Below, in pieces: positions 15,198 to 23,643 of a stretch of DNA of 64,000 nt. Made by a program: the position numbers and the translations under genes. The DNA is from Streptomyces rishiriensis (GTDB lineage: Bacteria > Actinomycetota > Actinomycetes > Streptomycetales > Streptomycetaceae): assembly GCF_030815485.1 (NCBI RefSeq), contig NZ_JAUSWV010000002.1, positions 7,502,001 to 7,566,000 on the forward strand. The letters are read 5' to 3'. The notes below the pieces were generated by a model. The model did not search any database. It had not been told where the DNA came from and worked only from the letters and a program-made list of their open reading frames with translations. Numbering within the stretch: the stretch's first letter is position 1; each line of letters begins with the position of its first letter.

Positions 15198-16667
15198 TTG
15201 AGTCACAAGCGAGTTACGAAGCGCAAGGCCATCATCGCGGCAGGCGGTGTGGCGGCGCTCGGAGCGGCGGCCATCCTGCTTCCCAACGCCAACGCCTCCC
15301 AGGACGGCGGCTCCCAGGACGCCGCCACGGTGAAGACGCTCAAGGCGGGCGACGCCTCGGATCTCGCGTCCCAGCTCGCGAAGCAGCTCGGTGACGCCTT
15401 CGCCGGTTCCTACTACGACACCGAGGGCCAGCAGCTGGTCGTCAACGTCGTGAACGTCTCCGGCGACGAGAACAACGTCATCGTGCAGGCGAAGAAGGCC
15501 GGGGCCAAGGTCCGCGAGGTCGAGAACAGCACGGCCGAACTCGAGGCGGCCGCCAAGACGCTGAAGACCGAGGCGACCGTCACGGGCACCGCGTGGGCCG
15601 TCGACCCGAAGACGAACAAGATCCTCGTGACCGCCGACTCCACCGTCACCGGCAGCAAGTGGGACCGGATCGAGTCGACCGTCAAGACACTCGGCACGGG
15701 CATGGCGACGATCCAGAAGGCGGCCGGCACCTTCACGACGAAGGTCGCCGGCGGCGACGCGATATTCGGCGGCGGGGCCCGCTGCTCCCTCGGCTTCAAC
15801 GTGACGGCGGGCGACGGATCCCCGGCCTTCCTGACGGCCGGTCACTGCGGCGTCGCGGCCGAGCAGTGGTCCGACTCCGAGGACGGCGAGCCGATCGCCA
15901 CCGTCGACCAGACGACCTTCCCCGGGGACGGCGACTTCGCGCTCGTGAAGTACGACGACCCCGCCACCGTGGCCGCGAGCGAGGTCAACCTCGGCGACCA
16001 GACCCTCCAGATCACCGCGGCCGCCGAGGCGACGGTCGGCACCCAGGTCTTCCGGATGGGCAGCACCACCGGTCTCAACGACGGTCAGGTTCTCGGCCTC
16101 GACGCCACCGTGAACTACCCCGAGGGCACCGTCACGGGCCTCATCCAGACCGACGTCTGCGCCGAGCCCGGCGACAGCGGCGGCTCGCTCTTCACCCAGG
16201 ACGGCCTCGCCATCGGCCTGACCTCGGGCGGCAGCGGCGACTGCACCGTCGGCGGCGAGACGTTCTTCCAGCCGGTGACCACCGCGCTCGCGGCGGTCGG
16301 CGCGACGCTCGGCGACGGCGGTGTCGGCGCCGGTGACGCGGTCGGCGGCGAGGAAGCCGGCGCGGGGGCCGTCGACGAGAACGGTGACGGCATCGACGAC
16401 CAGACCGGCGAGGCGATCGTGGGCGGTGGCGGGGAAGCCGGCGCCGGTGCGGTGGACGAGAACGGTGACGGCATCGACGACCAGACCGGCGAGGCCATCG
16501 TGGGCGGTGGCGGGGAAGCCGGCGCCGGTGCGGTGGACGAGAACGGTGACGGCATCGACGACCAGACCGGCGAGGCCATCGTGGGCGGCGCCGACGAGGC
16601 CGGCGACGGCCAGGACGGGGCCGGCGACGGCCAGCAGGACGGCTCGGGTGTGAACGAGTCGCACTGA
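15198..16667 (+). CDS. Secreted S1-family (streptogrisin/alpha-lytic-like) protease with C-terminal calcium-loop repeats
   Basis: A 489-residue preproprotein starting at TTG 15198, chosen because AGGAGG (15183-15188) lies 9 bases upstream; the frame is open further upstream but without a ribosome site. A signal peptide (KRVTKRKAIIAAGGVAALGAAA...NANA) is followed by a propeptide of about 150 residues with the alpha-lytic-type pro-domain pattern (GTAWAVDPKTNKILVTADSTV). The protease domain has FLTAGHC (His), DFALVKYDD (Asp) and PGDSGGSLF (Ser), with disulphide Cys pairs. After it come three near-identical 27-residue repeats containing DENGDGIDD, an EF-hand/thrombospondin-type calcium loop, then a Gly/Asp-rich tail. 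The repeats may aid folding or surface retention. Confidence 0.93.
   Translation: MSHKRVTKRKAIIAAGGVAALGAAAILLPNANASQDGGSQDAATVKTLKAGDASDLASQLAKQLGDAFAGSYYDTEGQQLVVNVVNVSGDENNVIVQAKKAGAKVREVENSTAELEAAAKTLKTEATVTGTAWAVDPKTNKILVTADSTVTGSKWDRIESTVKTLGTGMATIQKAAGTFTTKVAGGDAIFGGGARCSLGFNVTAGDGSPAFLTAGHCGVAAEQWSDSEDGEPIATVDQTTFPGDGDFALVKYDDPATVAASEVNLGDQTLQITAAAEATVGTQVFRMGSTTGLNDGQVLGLDATVNYPEGTVTGLIQTDVCAEPGDSGGSLFTQDGLAIGLTSGGSGDCTVGGETFFQPVTTALAAVGATLGDGGVGAGDAVGGEEAGAGAVDENGDGIDDQTGEAIVGGGGEAGAGAVDENGDGIDDQTGEAIVGGGGEAGAGAVDENGDGIDDQTGEAIVGGADEAGDGQDGAGDGQQDGSGVNESH
16353..16586 (+). repeat. 81-bp in-frame tandem repeat, three copies
   Basis: Copies start at 16353, 16434 and 16515 at exactly 81-base spacing. 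Each encodes E-A-G-A-G-A-V-DENGDGIDDQTGEAIVGG. Copies two and three are almost identical at DNA level, and the third diverges at its end near 16586. Copy number could vary by recombination. Confidence 0.92.
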
Positions 16668-16680
16668 CCCCGCAGCACCT

Positions 16681-16716
16681 GAACGGTCCGGCCCTCCGGC
16701 GGGGGCCGGACCGTTC
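16681..16716. terminator. Bidirectional hairpin terminator
   Basis: GAACGGTCCGGCCC (16681-16694) pairs perfectly with GGGCCGGACCGTTC (16703-16716), a 14-bp stem with 8-base loop. It lies between the convergent protease and SpoIIE phosphatase genes. Confidence 0.8.
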
Positions 16717-16739
16717 GTGTCCGCGTCCGCGGACGATTC

Positions 16740-18887
16740 TCAGCCGTCTTCCCGGGCCCGCAGCAACAGCAGCGCGACGTCGTCCATCCGCTCGTCCGCC
16801 GCGGCGTAGTGACCCACCAGCTCGTCGGCCAGCTCCGCCAGCGGACGGTCCCCGGCCTCGCCGAGCCGCCGCCCCAGGTCGGCGATCGCGTCCTCGATGT
16901 CCACCCCCGGCGTCTCGATGAGCCCGTCGGTGTAGAGGGCGAGGACACAGCCCTCGGTCAGCTCGACCTCCGTCGTCGGATACGTCGCCGAGCCGTCGAT
17001 ACCCAGCAGCGGACCGCCCGCGAGGTCGAGGACCCGCACCCGGCCGTCCGCCCGGCGCAGCAGCGGCGGGGGATGCCCGGCCCGCGCCATGACGGCCCGC
17101 CCCCGGGCCGGATCCAGCCGCAGGTACAGACAGCTCGCGAACAGGTCGGAGCCCAGGTCGATCAGCAGCCGGTTGGTGCTGCGCATGACCTCCGCCGGCT
17201 CCTGCCCCACCGTGGTGTAGGCGCGGACGGCGGTGCGGATCTGCCCCATCAGCCCGGCCGCGGTCACGTTGTGTCCCTGCACGTCCCCGATCACGGCCGC
17301 CGCGTGCGGGTGCGAGGGCACCAGGTCGTAGAAGTCCCCGCCGATCTCCATGCCCCGCGTGGCGGGCAGATAGCGGGCGGTCGCCTCGATGCCGGGCAGC
17401 GACGGCAGCGAGTGCGGCAGCAGCGCAGCCTGCAGCCCGTGCGCCAGCTGGTGTTTGACGTCGTAGAGCAGGGCACGGTCCAGGGCCTGCGCGATCAGCC
17501 CGGCGAGGCTGGTCAGCACCGCGCGCTCGTGCGTGGAGAACACGTGCGGTTCGGCGTAGGCCAGCACACAGGCCCCCACCGGGCGGCCGGAGGCGATCAA
17601 CGGCAGGAAGGCCCAGGCGGCGAAGCCGTCGGGGGTGGCGTGCCGGGCCGGGTACAGGCGCTCCAGGTCCTGCCGGGAGTCGAAGAACGCCGGGACGCCG
17701 TGGGCGGCCGCGTGCGCGCCCGGCGTCGGGGAGGACAGCGGCGTCCGGTCGAACCGCTCCACGACGTGCGGGTCGGGGTATCCGTGGTGCCCCAGCACGT
17801 GCAGCCGGCCGCCGTGCGCGCCGAGCAGCGCCAGAGCCTGACTGCCCACCGCGGGTGCGATCTCGTCCGCCACCAGCCCCACCACGTCCTGCACGCTCAC
17901 CGTCTCGGTGAGCGCCCCGGCCATGCTCAGCGCCTGTGACATCGACACCAGCCGGGTCGGCGCGTCGCCCGAGCGGGGATCGGCCGGGCTCATCTCCGAC
18001 ACCGCCCGGGCCCGGCTGATCCGCACGCTGATCCCGGTGGTGTCCGGGTACAGCCGGAACGACAGCCACTGCGAGGGCGGGCGCAGCGCCACGAAGGAGG
18101 TGGCCTCGTGGCTGAGCAGCGCGGCCCGGTAGCGCTCCTCGTACAGGGGATCGTTCAGCCAGGGAACCGCCGCCCACAACTGCGACCCGAGCAGCCCGCC
18201 CACCGGGACGCCGAGCAGTTGGGAGGCCGCCTCGTTGGCGAAGCCGACCCGTCCGCTCACGTCGATCGAGCACATTCCGTACGGGAGCCGCGCCACCATC
18301 CGTGCCGCCTCGAGCGTGCCGAGCGCGTCGGCGAAACCGCCCAGTGGGCCGGTGTCCAGCACATCGGTCTCGGCCCGCACCGAACGGTTCGTGGACGCGG
18401 CGCGCTCCAGCCGCAGCGCGAGCCGCTCGCAGGCGGCCGTGAGCTCCTGTCGCTCCCGGTCGGAGAGTTCCGGCGGGTGCGAGCCGGGCCAGGTGACGTA
18501 GACCGCGCCGTACACCCGGGTCTCGGTCAGCACCGGCAGCGCGGCCAGCGCGAAGGGATAGGGCAGCACGACGGCGATCCGCGGATAGCGGCGGGCCATG
18601 TCCTCCACCCCGCCCACCCACACCAGCCGCCGCTCGCGCACCGCTTCGGCGACCGGGATCGGCGCGCTCAGCCCCACCCGCTCCCAGGGCGCCACGAAGG
18701 ACCGCGGCAGCCCCGCCGTCACGGCCATCTCCAGCAGCGGCTCGTCGCCCGGACGCAGATACACGGCGCCCGAGTGCGCGCCGACGGCGTCCATCATCGA
18801 CGTCAGCGCCAGTGAGAGCAGCGGCTGGCCGACCGGCGCACAGACGGTCGCAGGCGCCTGACCGGACGACTTCTGCCCGTCCGACAC
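16740..18887 (-). CDS. GAF/PAS-domain SpoIIE-type PP2C serine/threonine phosphatase
   Basis: A 715-residue protein from GTG 18887, preceded by GAGGAGG at 8 bases; the long upstream frame is rejected. Domains in order are a GAF-like domain (LTSMMDAVGAHSGAVYLRPG to about residue 170), a PAS-like segment (YGMCSIDVSGRVGFANEAASQLLGV, about 205-310), a second GAF (about 340-470), and a C-terminal SpoIIE phosphatase with EIGGDFYDLVPSHPHAAAVIGDVQGH, ARAGHPPPLL, ALYTDGLIE and DDVALLLL. These carry the metal-binding Asp residues of the PP2M/SpoIIE family. It probably dephosphorylates an anti-sigma-factor antagonist after sensing a signal. It lacks an HATPase domain, unlike the related protein at 26669. 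Confidence 0.93.
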   Translation of the reverse strand: MSDGQKSSGQAPATVCAPVGQPLLSLALTSMMDAVGAHSGAVYLRPGDEPLLEMAVTAGLPRSFVAPWERVGLSAPIPVAEAVRERRLVWVGGVEDMARRYPRIAVVLPYPFALAALPVLTETRVYGAVYVTWPGSHPPELSDRERQELTAACERLALRLERAASTNRSVRAETDVLDTGPLGGFADALGTLEAARMVARLPYGMCSIDVSGRVGFANEAASQLLGVPVGGLLGSQLWAAVPWLNDPLYEERYRAALLSHEATSFVALRPPSQWLSFRLYPDTTGISVRISRARAVSEMSPADPRSGDAPTRLVSMSQALSMAGALTETVSVQDVVGLVADEIAPAVGSQALALLGAHGGRLHVLGHHGYPDPHVVERFDRTPLSSPTPGAHAAAHGVPAFFDSRQDLERLYPARHATPDGFAAWAFLPLIASGRPVGACVLAYAEPHVFSTHERAVLTSLAGLIAQALDRALLYDVKHQLAHGLQAALLPHSLPSLPGIEATARYLPATRGMEIGGDFYDLVPSHPHAAAVIGDVQGHNVTAAGLMGQIRTAVRAYTTVGQEPAEVMRSTNRLLIDLGSDLFASCLYLRLDPARGRAVMARAGHPPPLLRRADGRVRVLDLAGGPLLGIDGSATYPTTEVELTEGCVLALYTDGLIETPGVDIEDAIADLGRRLGEAGDRPLAELADELVGHYAAADERMDDVALLLLRAREDG

Positions 18888-19137
18888 GGCGACCACCTCC
18901 TCGCCCGGTGCCGCCCGAGCCTCAGGGTCCAAATCTGCCCCCTGGCGGCCCGGCGCGCACGGCGAGCGGCCCGCCCGCCGAAAGCTGCCGCGGTACCCCG
19001 TCGGGCCACCCTCATGCCTCCTCGTCCGAAGCGCGCGACGGCGTACGGGCGCCCCGCGTGCGCCCCCGCGCATCCCGATGGCCGGATCTTCGCGCTGAGA
19101 AACGGTCCCGGAGCCGAAGAATGGGCACGCGTTCACC

Positions 19138-19170
19138 ACCACGGACAACACCACGGACAACACCACGGAA
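19138..19170. repeat. 12-bp direct repeats upstream of ramR
   Basis: ACCACGGACAAC occurs at 19138-19149 and 19150-19161 with a partial third copy at 19162-19170, about 30 bases before the ramR start. It lies in the 314-base gap between the divergent SpoIIE and ramR genes, where no other gene is seen. It could be a direct-repeat regulator site. Confidence 0.5.
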
Positions 19171-19201
19171 CCGGCGTACGGCGACAGCTGAAGGGGCGGC
19201 A

Positions 19202-19810
19202 GTGATCCGGGTACTACTGGTGCACGACGCGTGTCTGGTCAGATCGGTCCTCGCACAGTGGCTTTCCAGGGAACCCGATCTCCGGGTGGAGGACGTCCCC
19301 TGGCGCAGCGCGGCCGGCCGCGTCGGGGCGGTGCGACCGGACGTGTGCGCGGCGGATCTCGACTGTTCCGACTCCTACGGCCTTCCGCCCCTGGGCGACC
19401 TGTGCCCGCGCGGCGGCGGCCCGATGCCGCCGCGGCTGCTGGTCCTCGCCAGCGCGCACCGGCCGGGCCTGCTGAAACGGGCCCTGGAAGCGGGGGCGCT
19501 CGGCTACGTCGACAAGGCGGGCTCGCCGGAGCAGTTGCTGCGCGGCATCCGGAAGGTGGCCCAGGGTGAACGTTTCGTCAATGATTCGCTGGGCTTCGGC
19601 TTCCTCAAGGCCGCGGAGATGCCGCTCACCCGTCGGGAGCTGAGCGTGTTAACCCTCGCCGCCGAAGGCGCCTCCGTCGCGGAGATCGCCGGGAACCTGC
19701 ATCTGTCCCACGGGACCGTGCGCAACTACATGGCGGCGATCACCCGCAAGACCGGCGCCCGCAACCGGGTCGACGCCATCCGCATCTCCCAGGGGCAGGG
19801 CTGGCTGTGA
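19202..19810 (+). CDS. ramR: RamR/AmfR-like NarL-family response regulator
   Basis: A 202-residue protein from GTG 19202 with GAAGGGG upstream. The receiver-like domain (IRVLLVHDACLVRSVLAQWL...RLLVLASAHRPGLLKRALEAGALGYVDKAGSPEQLL) keeps the Lys of the switch (VDKAG). It has His-Asp where a phosphorylated receiver has an acidic pair, and its central Asp sits in an unusual CAADLDC context. The C-terminal LuxR helix-turn-helix is PLTRRELSVLTLAAEGASVAEIAGNLHLSHGTVRNYMAAITRK. It is convergent with a ramCSAB-type operon, the arrangement I recall from S. coelicolor. RamR activates that operon and is an atypical, possibly phosphorylation-independent, regulator. Its 3' end overlaps ramB by 162 bases. 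Confidence 0.88.
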   Translation: MIRVLLVHDACLVRSVLAQWLSREPDLRVEDVPWRSAAGRVGAVRPDVCAADLDCSDSYGLPPLGDLCPRGGGPMPPRLLVLASAHRPGLLKRALEAGALGYVDKAGSPEQLLRGIRKVAQGERFVNDSLGFGFLKAAEMPLTRRELSVLTLAAEGASVAEIAGNLHLSHGTVRNYMAAITRKTGARNRVDAIRISQGQGWL

Positions 19811-21805
19811 GCCGCCCCCCGTCGCCGCCCGAGCATTCCCTGCTCCCTCTGCTCCCTCGGCTTCCCGAGGGTCTCCCGCGTCTCCTGTTTCCCCCGCCTC
19901 CTCCCAGCCGCCGACGAGATCGCGGTACAGGGCACAGCGGCGCAGCACCTCGTCGTGAGTGCCGTACGTGGTCCGCGGCCCGTCCATGACCAGCACCCGG
20001 GCGGCGCGCCGGGCCGAGCCGATGCGGTGGGCGACGACCACCAGGGTGCCGCCCGGCCGGGCGGCGAAGGCGTGCTCGGCGCGGGCCTCCGCCTCCTGGT
20101 CCAGATGGCTGGTCGCCTCGTCCAGGAGGGCGAGCGGGGCGTGCGACAGGTACGCGCGGGTGAGGGCGATCAACTGGCGCTCGCCGGCCGACAGCACCGC
20201 CGGATCCACCGGCGCCGCCGGTCCGCCCAGCGCGTGGAGCAGCGGGGTCAGCCCGACCGCCTCGGCCGCGGCGAGGAGTTCCTCCTCGGGCACGGGATCC
20301 GCCCGCAGGTGCGTGAGGTTCTCGCCGAGGGTGGCGCTGAACACGTACGCCTCCTGCGGGATGAGCACGCGCTGAGCGGCCGCGGCGCCGCTCGGCACCG
20401 GCCGCCCGCAGACGCGTATCGCCCCGCGCACCGGCTCCAGCAGCCCGGCGACCAGCCCGGTCAGGGTGGACTTCCCGACCCCGCTCGGACCCACGACGGC
20501 CAGATGCGCCCCCTGGGGCAGGGTGAGCGTGAGGCCGTCGACGACGGGTGCGCAGGCGGGACCGTAGGCGAAGGTGAGGGAGGTCAGGGAGAGGGCGGGA
20601 GGGCCGGTGGCGGGGACACGTCCGGGGGGCGGGCAGCGGTCGGCGGTCGAGCGGCCCGGGGTTTCGCGGGGCCGGGGCAGAGCCGGGCCGGTGCTTTTCG
20701 GTCGCCCTGTCGCGGGTGCTTGCTGTGGGTCGGGGGAGCACTGTGGGTCGGGGGAGCACTGTGGGTCGGGGGAGTCCTGCGGGCCGGGCGGTCGCTGTCC
20801 TTCGGGGCACGGGTCGTTCCGGGGCACCGTCAACTCACCGCCGTCGGCCGGAAGTTCCGGAGCCTCGCCGGGCGGTGCCAGCCTCCGCAGGACGACCGTC
20901 AGCCGGGAGCCGCTCGTGCCCAGACCGTGGACCAGGGCGGTCAGGGCCGGGAGCAGCGACTGGGTGACATAGGCGAGCGCGCCGACGAGGGCGCCGGGCG
21001 TCACACCGTGGTCCAGGAGCCAGGGAGCGCAGGCCAGCAGCAGGACCAGCGGCAGATGGCCGCCGAGCGCCAGGCACGCCACCCGGGCCACGCCCCAGTG
21101 GGCCAGGGCGCGGGCCGCGCGCAGCTCGGCGTCGACGAGTGCGCCGGTGTCCAGGGCGATCCGGTCCTCCGCGCCGGCCGCCGTGACGTCCCGCAGCCCC
21201 GGGCAGACGACGCCCAGGTGCCCCGCCAGTGCTTCGTCGGCGGCGAGGAACTCCTCCTGCCGTCGTGCCAGCGGACGCAGGGTCACCGCGAACAGGCCCA
21301 CACCGGCGGCGAGCGGCGGCACGACCACCAGCAGGAGCCGCGGCGCGAGCGCGCTCAGCCCCACCAGCGCGCCGGCTGACGTGAACACGAACGAGCGCGA
21401 GACCATCACCAGGCCCGCGAAACTGTCCCGCGCGATCTCCACCTGCTGGGTGAGCCCGGACAGCGCTCCGCCGTCCGCCTCCCGTACCCCCCGGCGCACC
21501 ACCCGGGTGACCAGCCGGTCCCGCAGGGGTTCCACCAGCGCGGCGACCGCCCCGTACACCCGCCCGGTCCCGTAGGCGCCCACGAGCACCCCGAGCCCGG
21601 CCACCGCGAGCCATCGCAGTCCCGCCTCGGACCGCCCGGCCAGGAATCCGTCGTCCAGCGCGCGCGCCACCGCGTATCCGAGCAGGAAGGTCTGCCCGGT
21701 CTCCAGCACCGACCAGCCCACGAGCCGCCACAGGGCCCGCCGCCGGCCGAGCAGGAAGCGCAGTCCCCTGACCCGCAGCCCGTTCGCGCCGGCCGCCCGG
21801 TTCAC
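19649..21805 (-). CDS. ramB: RamB-like ABC exporter of the class III lanthipeptide locus
   Basis: A 718-residue ABC protein from GTG 21805, overlapping the ramA stop as GTGA. The transmembrane part (about 20-310) has about six helices. A long Pro/Cys/Gln-rich linker (about 330-420) includes the repeat PDPQCS and links to an ATPase with VVGPSGVGKST, LSAGERQLIALTRAYL and LALLDEATSHLD. The final ~80 residues after the ATPase are Gly/Ala-rich, and their codons lie antisense to the end of ramR, so the true C-terminus may differ if there is a sequencing frameshift. It should act with RamA to export the lanthipeptide. Walker and signature motifs look intact. Confidence 0.88.
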   Translation of the reverse strand: MNRAAGANGLRVRGLRFLLGRRRALWRLVGWSVLETGQTFLLGYAVARALDDGFLAGRSEAGLRWLAVAGLGVLVGAYGTGRVYGAVAALVEPLRDRLVTRVVRRGVREADGGALSGLTQQVEIARDSFAGLVMVSRSFVFTSAGALVGLSALAPRLLLVVVPPLAAGVGLFAVTLRPLARRQEEFLAADEALAGHLGVVCPGLRDVTAAGAEDRIALDTGALVDAELRAARALAHWGVARVACLALGGHLPLVLLLACAPWLLDHGVTPGALVGALAYVTQSLLPALTALVHGLGTSGSRLTVVLRRLAPPGEAPELPADGGELTVPRNDPCPEGQRPPGPQDSPDPQCSPDPQCSPDPQQAPATGRPKSTGPALPRPRETPGRSTADRCPPPGRVPATGPPALSLTSLTFAYGPACAPVVDGLTLTLPQGAHLAVVGPSGVGKSTLTGLVAGLLEPVRGAIRVCGRPVPSGAAAAQRVLIPQEAYVFSATLGENLTHLRADPVPEEELLAAAEAVGLTPLLHALGGPAAPVDPAVLSAGERQLIALTRAYLSHAPLALLDEATSHLDQEAEARAEHAFAARPGGTLVVVAHRIGSARRAARVLVMDGPRTTYGTHDEVLRRCALYRDLVGGWEEAGETGDAGDPREAEGAEGAGNARAATGGGSQPALPLGDADGVDPVAGAGLAGDRRHVVAHGPVGQMQVPGDLRDGGAFGGEG
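20723..20776. repeat. 18-bp in-frame tandem repeat in the ramB linker
   Basis: CTGTGGGTCGGGGGAGCA repeats at 20723-20740 and 20741-20758, with a third copy at 20759-20776 that differs near its end. On the coding strand it encodes the repeated six-residue block CSPDPQ. It is likely variable in length between strains. Confidence 0.88.
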
Positions 21806-23544
21806 CGCCGCGCCTCCGGGCCTGCCTCGGCCTCCGGCCGCGCACCGGCTCCGGCCTCCTCGGCCGGCCCGAACACCGCCCGGTACCCGGCCCGCAGCCA
21901 CAGCTGGTCATGCGTTCCCACCGCCCGCACCCGGCCCCCGTCCAGCCAGGCCACCGTGTCGGCGCGGGCGGCCGTGGAGGCGCGGTGGGCGACCACCAGC
22001 CGGGTGGCGGCCGTGGCGCGGCCGAACACGGACCGGGTGACCTGGCGTTCGGTGATCGTGTCGAGGCTGGAGAGGGCGTCGTCGAGGATGAGGAGCCGGC
22101 CGCCGTGGGCGAACGCCCGGGCCAGGCCGAGACGTTGGGCTTCACCGCCGGAGTACGGGGCGTGCGCGCAAGGTGTGGCGTAGCCGTCGGGCAGACGGCG
22201 GACGAACTCGTCGGCGCAGGCCGCGCGGGCGGCCTCGCGGACCCGGGCGGGCGAGGCGCGGCCGAGGGAGACGGTGTCCTCGATCGTCGTGCCCAGCAGG
22301 GCCGGGCGGTCGAAGGCCTGGGCGATCGCGGCCCGCAGTTCGGCCCGGGGGAGGGCGGGCAGCGGCACGCCGTCCAGCAGGACCTCGCCGTCGTCCGGGT
22401 CGGTGAGCCTGCCCGCCAGCGCGGCCAGGAGCGACTTGCCGGCGCCCGAGCGGCCCACCAGGGCCAGGGTCGTGCCGCCCGGCACCACCAGGTCGACGCC
22501 GTCCAGCACCGTACGGCCGCCGCGGCGGGCGGTCACGCCCCGCAGTTCGAGCCGGCCCGGGCCTTGGTGCGGCAGGCGGCGGTCACCGTGGGGGGGAGCC
22601 GGTTCCGTCAGGACCTCGCCGAGGCGGGCGGCCGCCGTCCGGGCCCTGACCAGGCCGGAGAGCTGTCCGACCAGCACGCCGACGCCGGTGGCGAGGACCG
22701 CGTAGCGGGACGCGGCGAGGACGTCGCCCGGCGACAGCCGGTGCCGGGTGAGCAGCAGGCCCGCGACGGCGACGACCCCGAGGTGCAGCAGGGGCGCCAC
22801 CGCGGTCGCCTGCGCCGCGGCCCGGCCCTGGACCTGCCACATCCGCCGGCCCGCCCGGGACAGGTCGGGCAGCGGCCGCAGGATCCGCGCGGTGTCCCGC
22901 GCCGCCGTGCCCGCCGCGCGGATCGTGCGGGCCCCGCCGACCGCCTCCGTGAGCGCGGCCGCGATGCGCCCCTGGGCCCGCTGGTAGTCCGCCACGCACG
23001 CCGAGGTGTCCCGGGCGAGGGACCGCAGCAGGAGGGTCAGGACCGGCGCACCGGTCAGGAAGACGGCCGCGAGCCACGGGTCGACGACGGCCAGCGCGGC
23101 CACCGCGCCGACGGGGCCGGCGAGTGCGGCCGGCAGCGCGGCCCGGGTATGGGGCGCCGTACCGGCCTGGGCGGCGCTGCCGACGACCCGCGCGACGAGG
23201 TCCCCGGCGCCGAAGCGGGCCGTGGCACGCGGGCCCACGGCCAGGACGTGGCCGGTGACCCGGCGGCGCAGGAACGCGGTGGACCGGGCGTCGAGCGTGC
23301 CGCCGAGGACGGTCTCGCACGCGTCGAGCAGGGTCAGCAGCAGGGCGAGCCCCGCGCAGCACAGCACCCAGCGGGTCGCGGGGGAGTGGGTGAGCAGCAG
23401 GTCCAGGGCCCGGCCGAGGGCCGCGGGCAGCAGCAGTGCGGCGCCGGTCGACGCCACGCCCACCAGAGCCAGGGCCGCGCAGCGGGATCCGCTGTGCCGG
23501 GTGGCCGCGCCGAGCAGCTCACCGGTCGTCCGGTCCATCGGCAT
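21802..23544 (-). CDS. ramA: RamA-like ABC exporter of the class III lanthipeptide locus
   Basis: A 580-residue half ABC transporter starting MPMDRTTGELLG. The transmembrane domain spans about 20-310 with six hydrophobic segments (ALALVGVASTGAALLLPAALG, WVLCCAGLALLLTLLD, AVAALAVVDPWLAAVFL and others). The ATPase has ALVGRSGAGKSLLAALAG (Walker A), YSGGEAQRLGLARAF (signature) and LLILDDALSSLD (Walker B; the catalytic Glu is Asp). That Glu-to-Asp change suggests a degenerate site paired with the canonical RamB site. It lies 100 bases after the precursor gene ramS with a hairpin between, and overlaps ramB by 4 bases. Confidence 0.9.
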   Translation of the reverse strand: MPMDRTTGELLGAATRHSGSRCAALALVGVASTGAALLLPAALGRALDLLLTHSPATRWVLCCAGLALLLTLLDACETVLGGTLDARSTAFLRRRVTGHVLAVGPRATARFGAGDLVARVVGSAAQAGTAPHTRAALPAALAGPVGAVAALAVVDPWLAAVFLTGAPVLTLLLRSLARDTSACVADYQRAQGRIAAALTEAVGGARTIRAAGTAARDTARILRPLPDLSRAGRRMWQVQGRAAAQATAVAPLLHLGVVAVAGLLLTRHRLSPGDVLAASRYAVLATGVGVLVGQLSGLVRARTAAARLGEVLTEPAPPHGDRRLPHQGPGRLELRGVTARRGGRTVLDGVDLVVPGGTTLALVGRSGAGKSLLAALAGRLTDPDDGEVLLDGVPLPALPRAELRAAIAQAFDRPALLGTTIEDTVSLGRASPARVREAARAACADEFVRRLPDGYATPCAHAPYSGGEAQRLGLARAFAHGGRLLILDDALSSLDTITERQVTRSVFGRATAATRLVVAHRASTAARADTVAWLDGGRVRAVGTHDQLWLRAGYRAVFGPAEEAGAGARPEAEAGPEARR

Positions 23545-23587
23545 CCTGCTCCCGCGCTTTTATCGGAGGTATGGGGGAGGACGGGCC

Positions 23588-23620
23588 CGGGCGGCCCCTC
23601 CCTGGGGAGCGGACCGCCCG
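23588..23620 (-). terminator. Hairpin between ramS and ramA
   Basis: CGGGCGG (23588-23594) pairs with CCGCCCG (23614-23620), and an inner CTCC/GGAG stem extends it. It lies 24 bases after the ramS stop and could act as a partial terminator or mRNA stabiliser, giving more precursor than exporter transcript. Confidence 0.55.
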
Positions 23621-23643
23621 GAACCTTCAGCGTGTCGTGCGTG

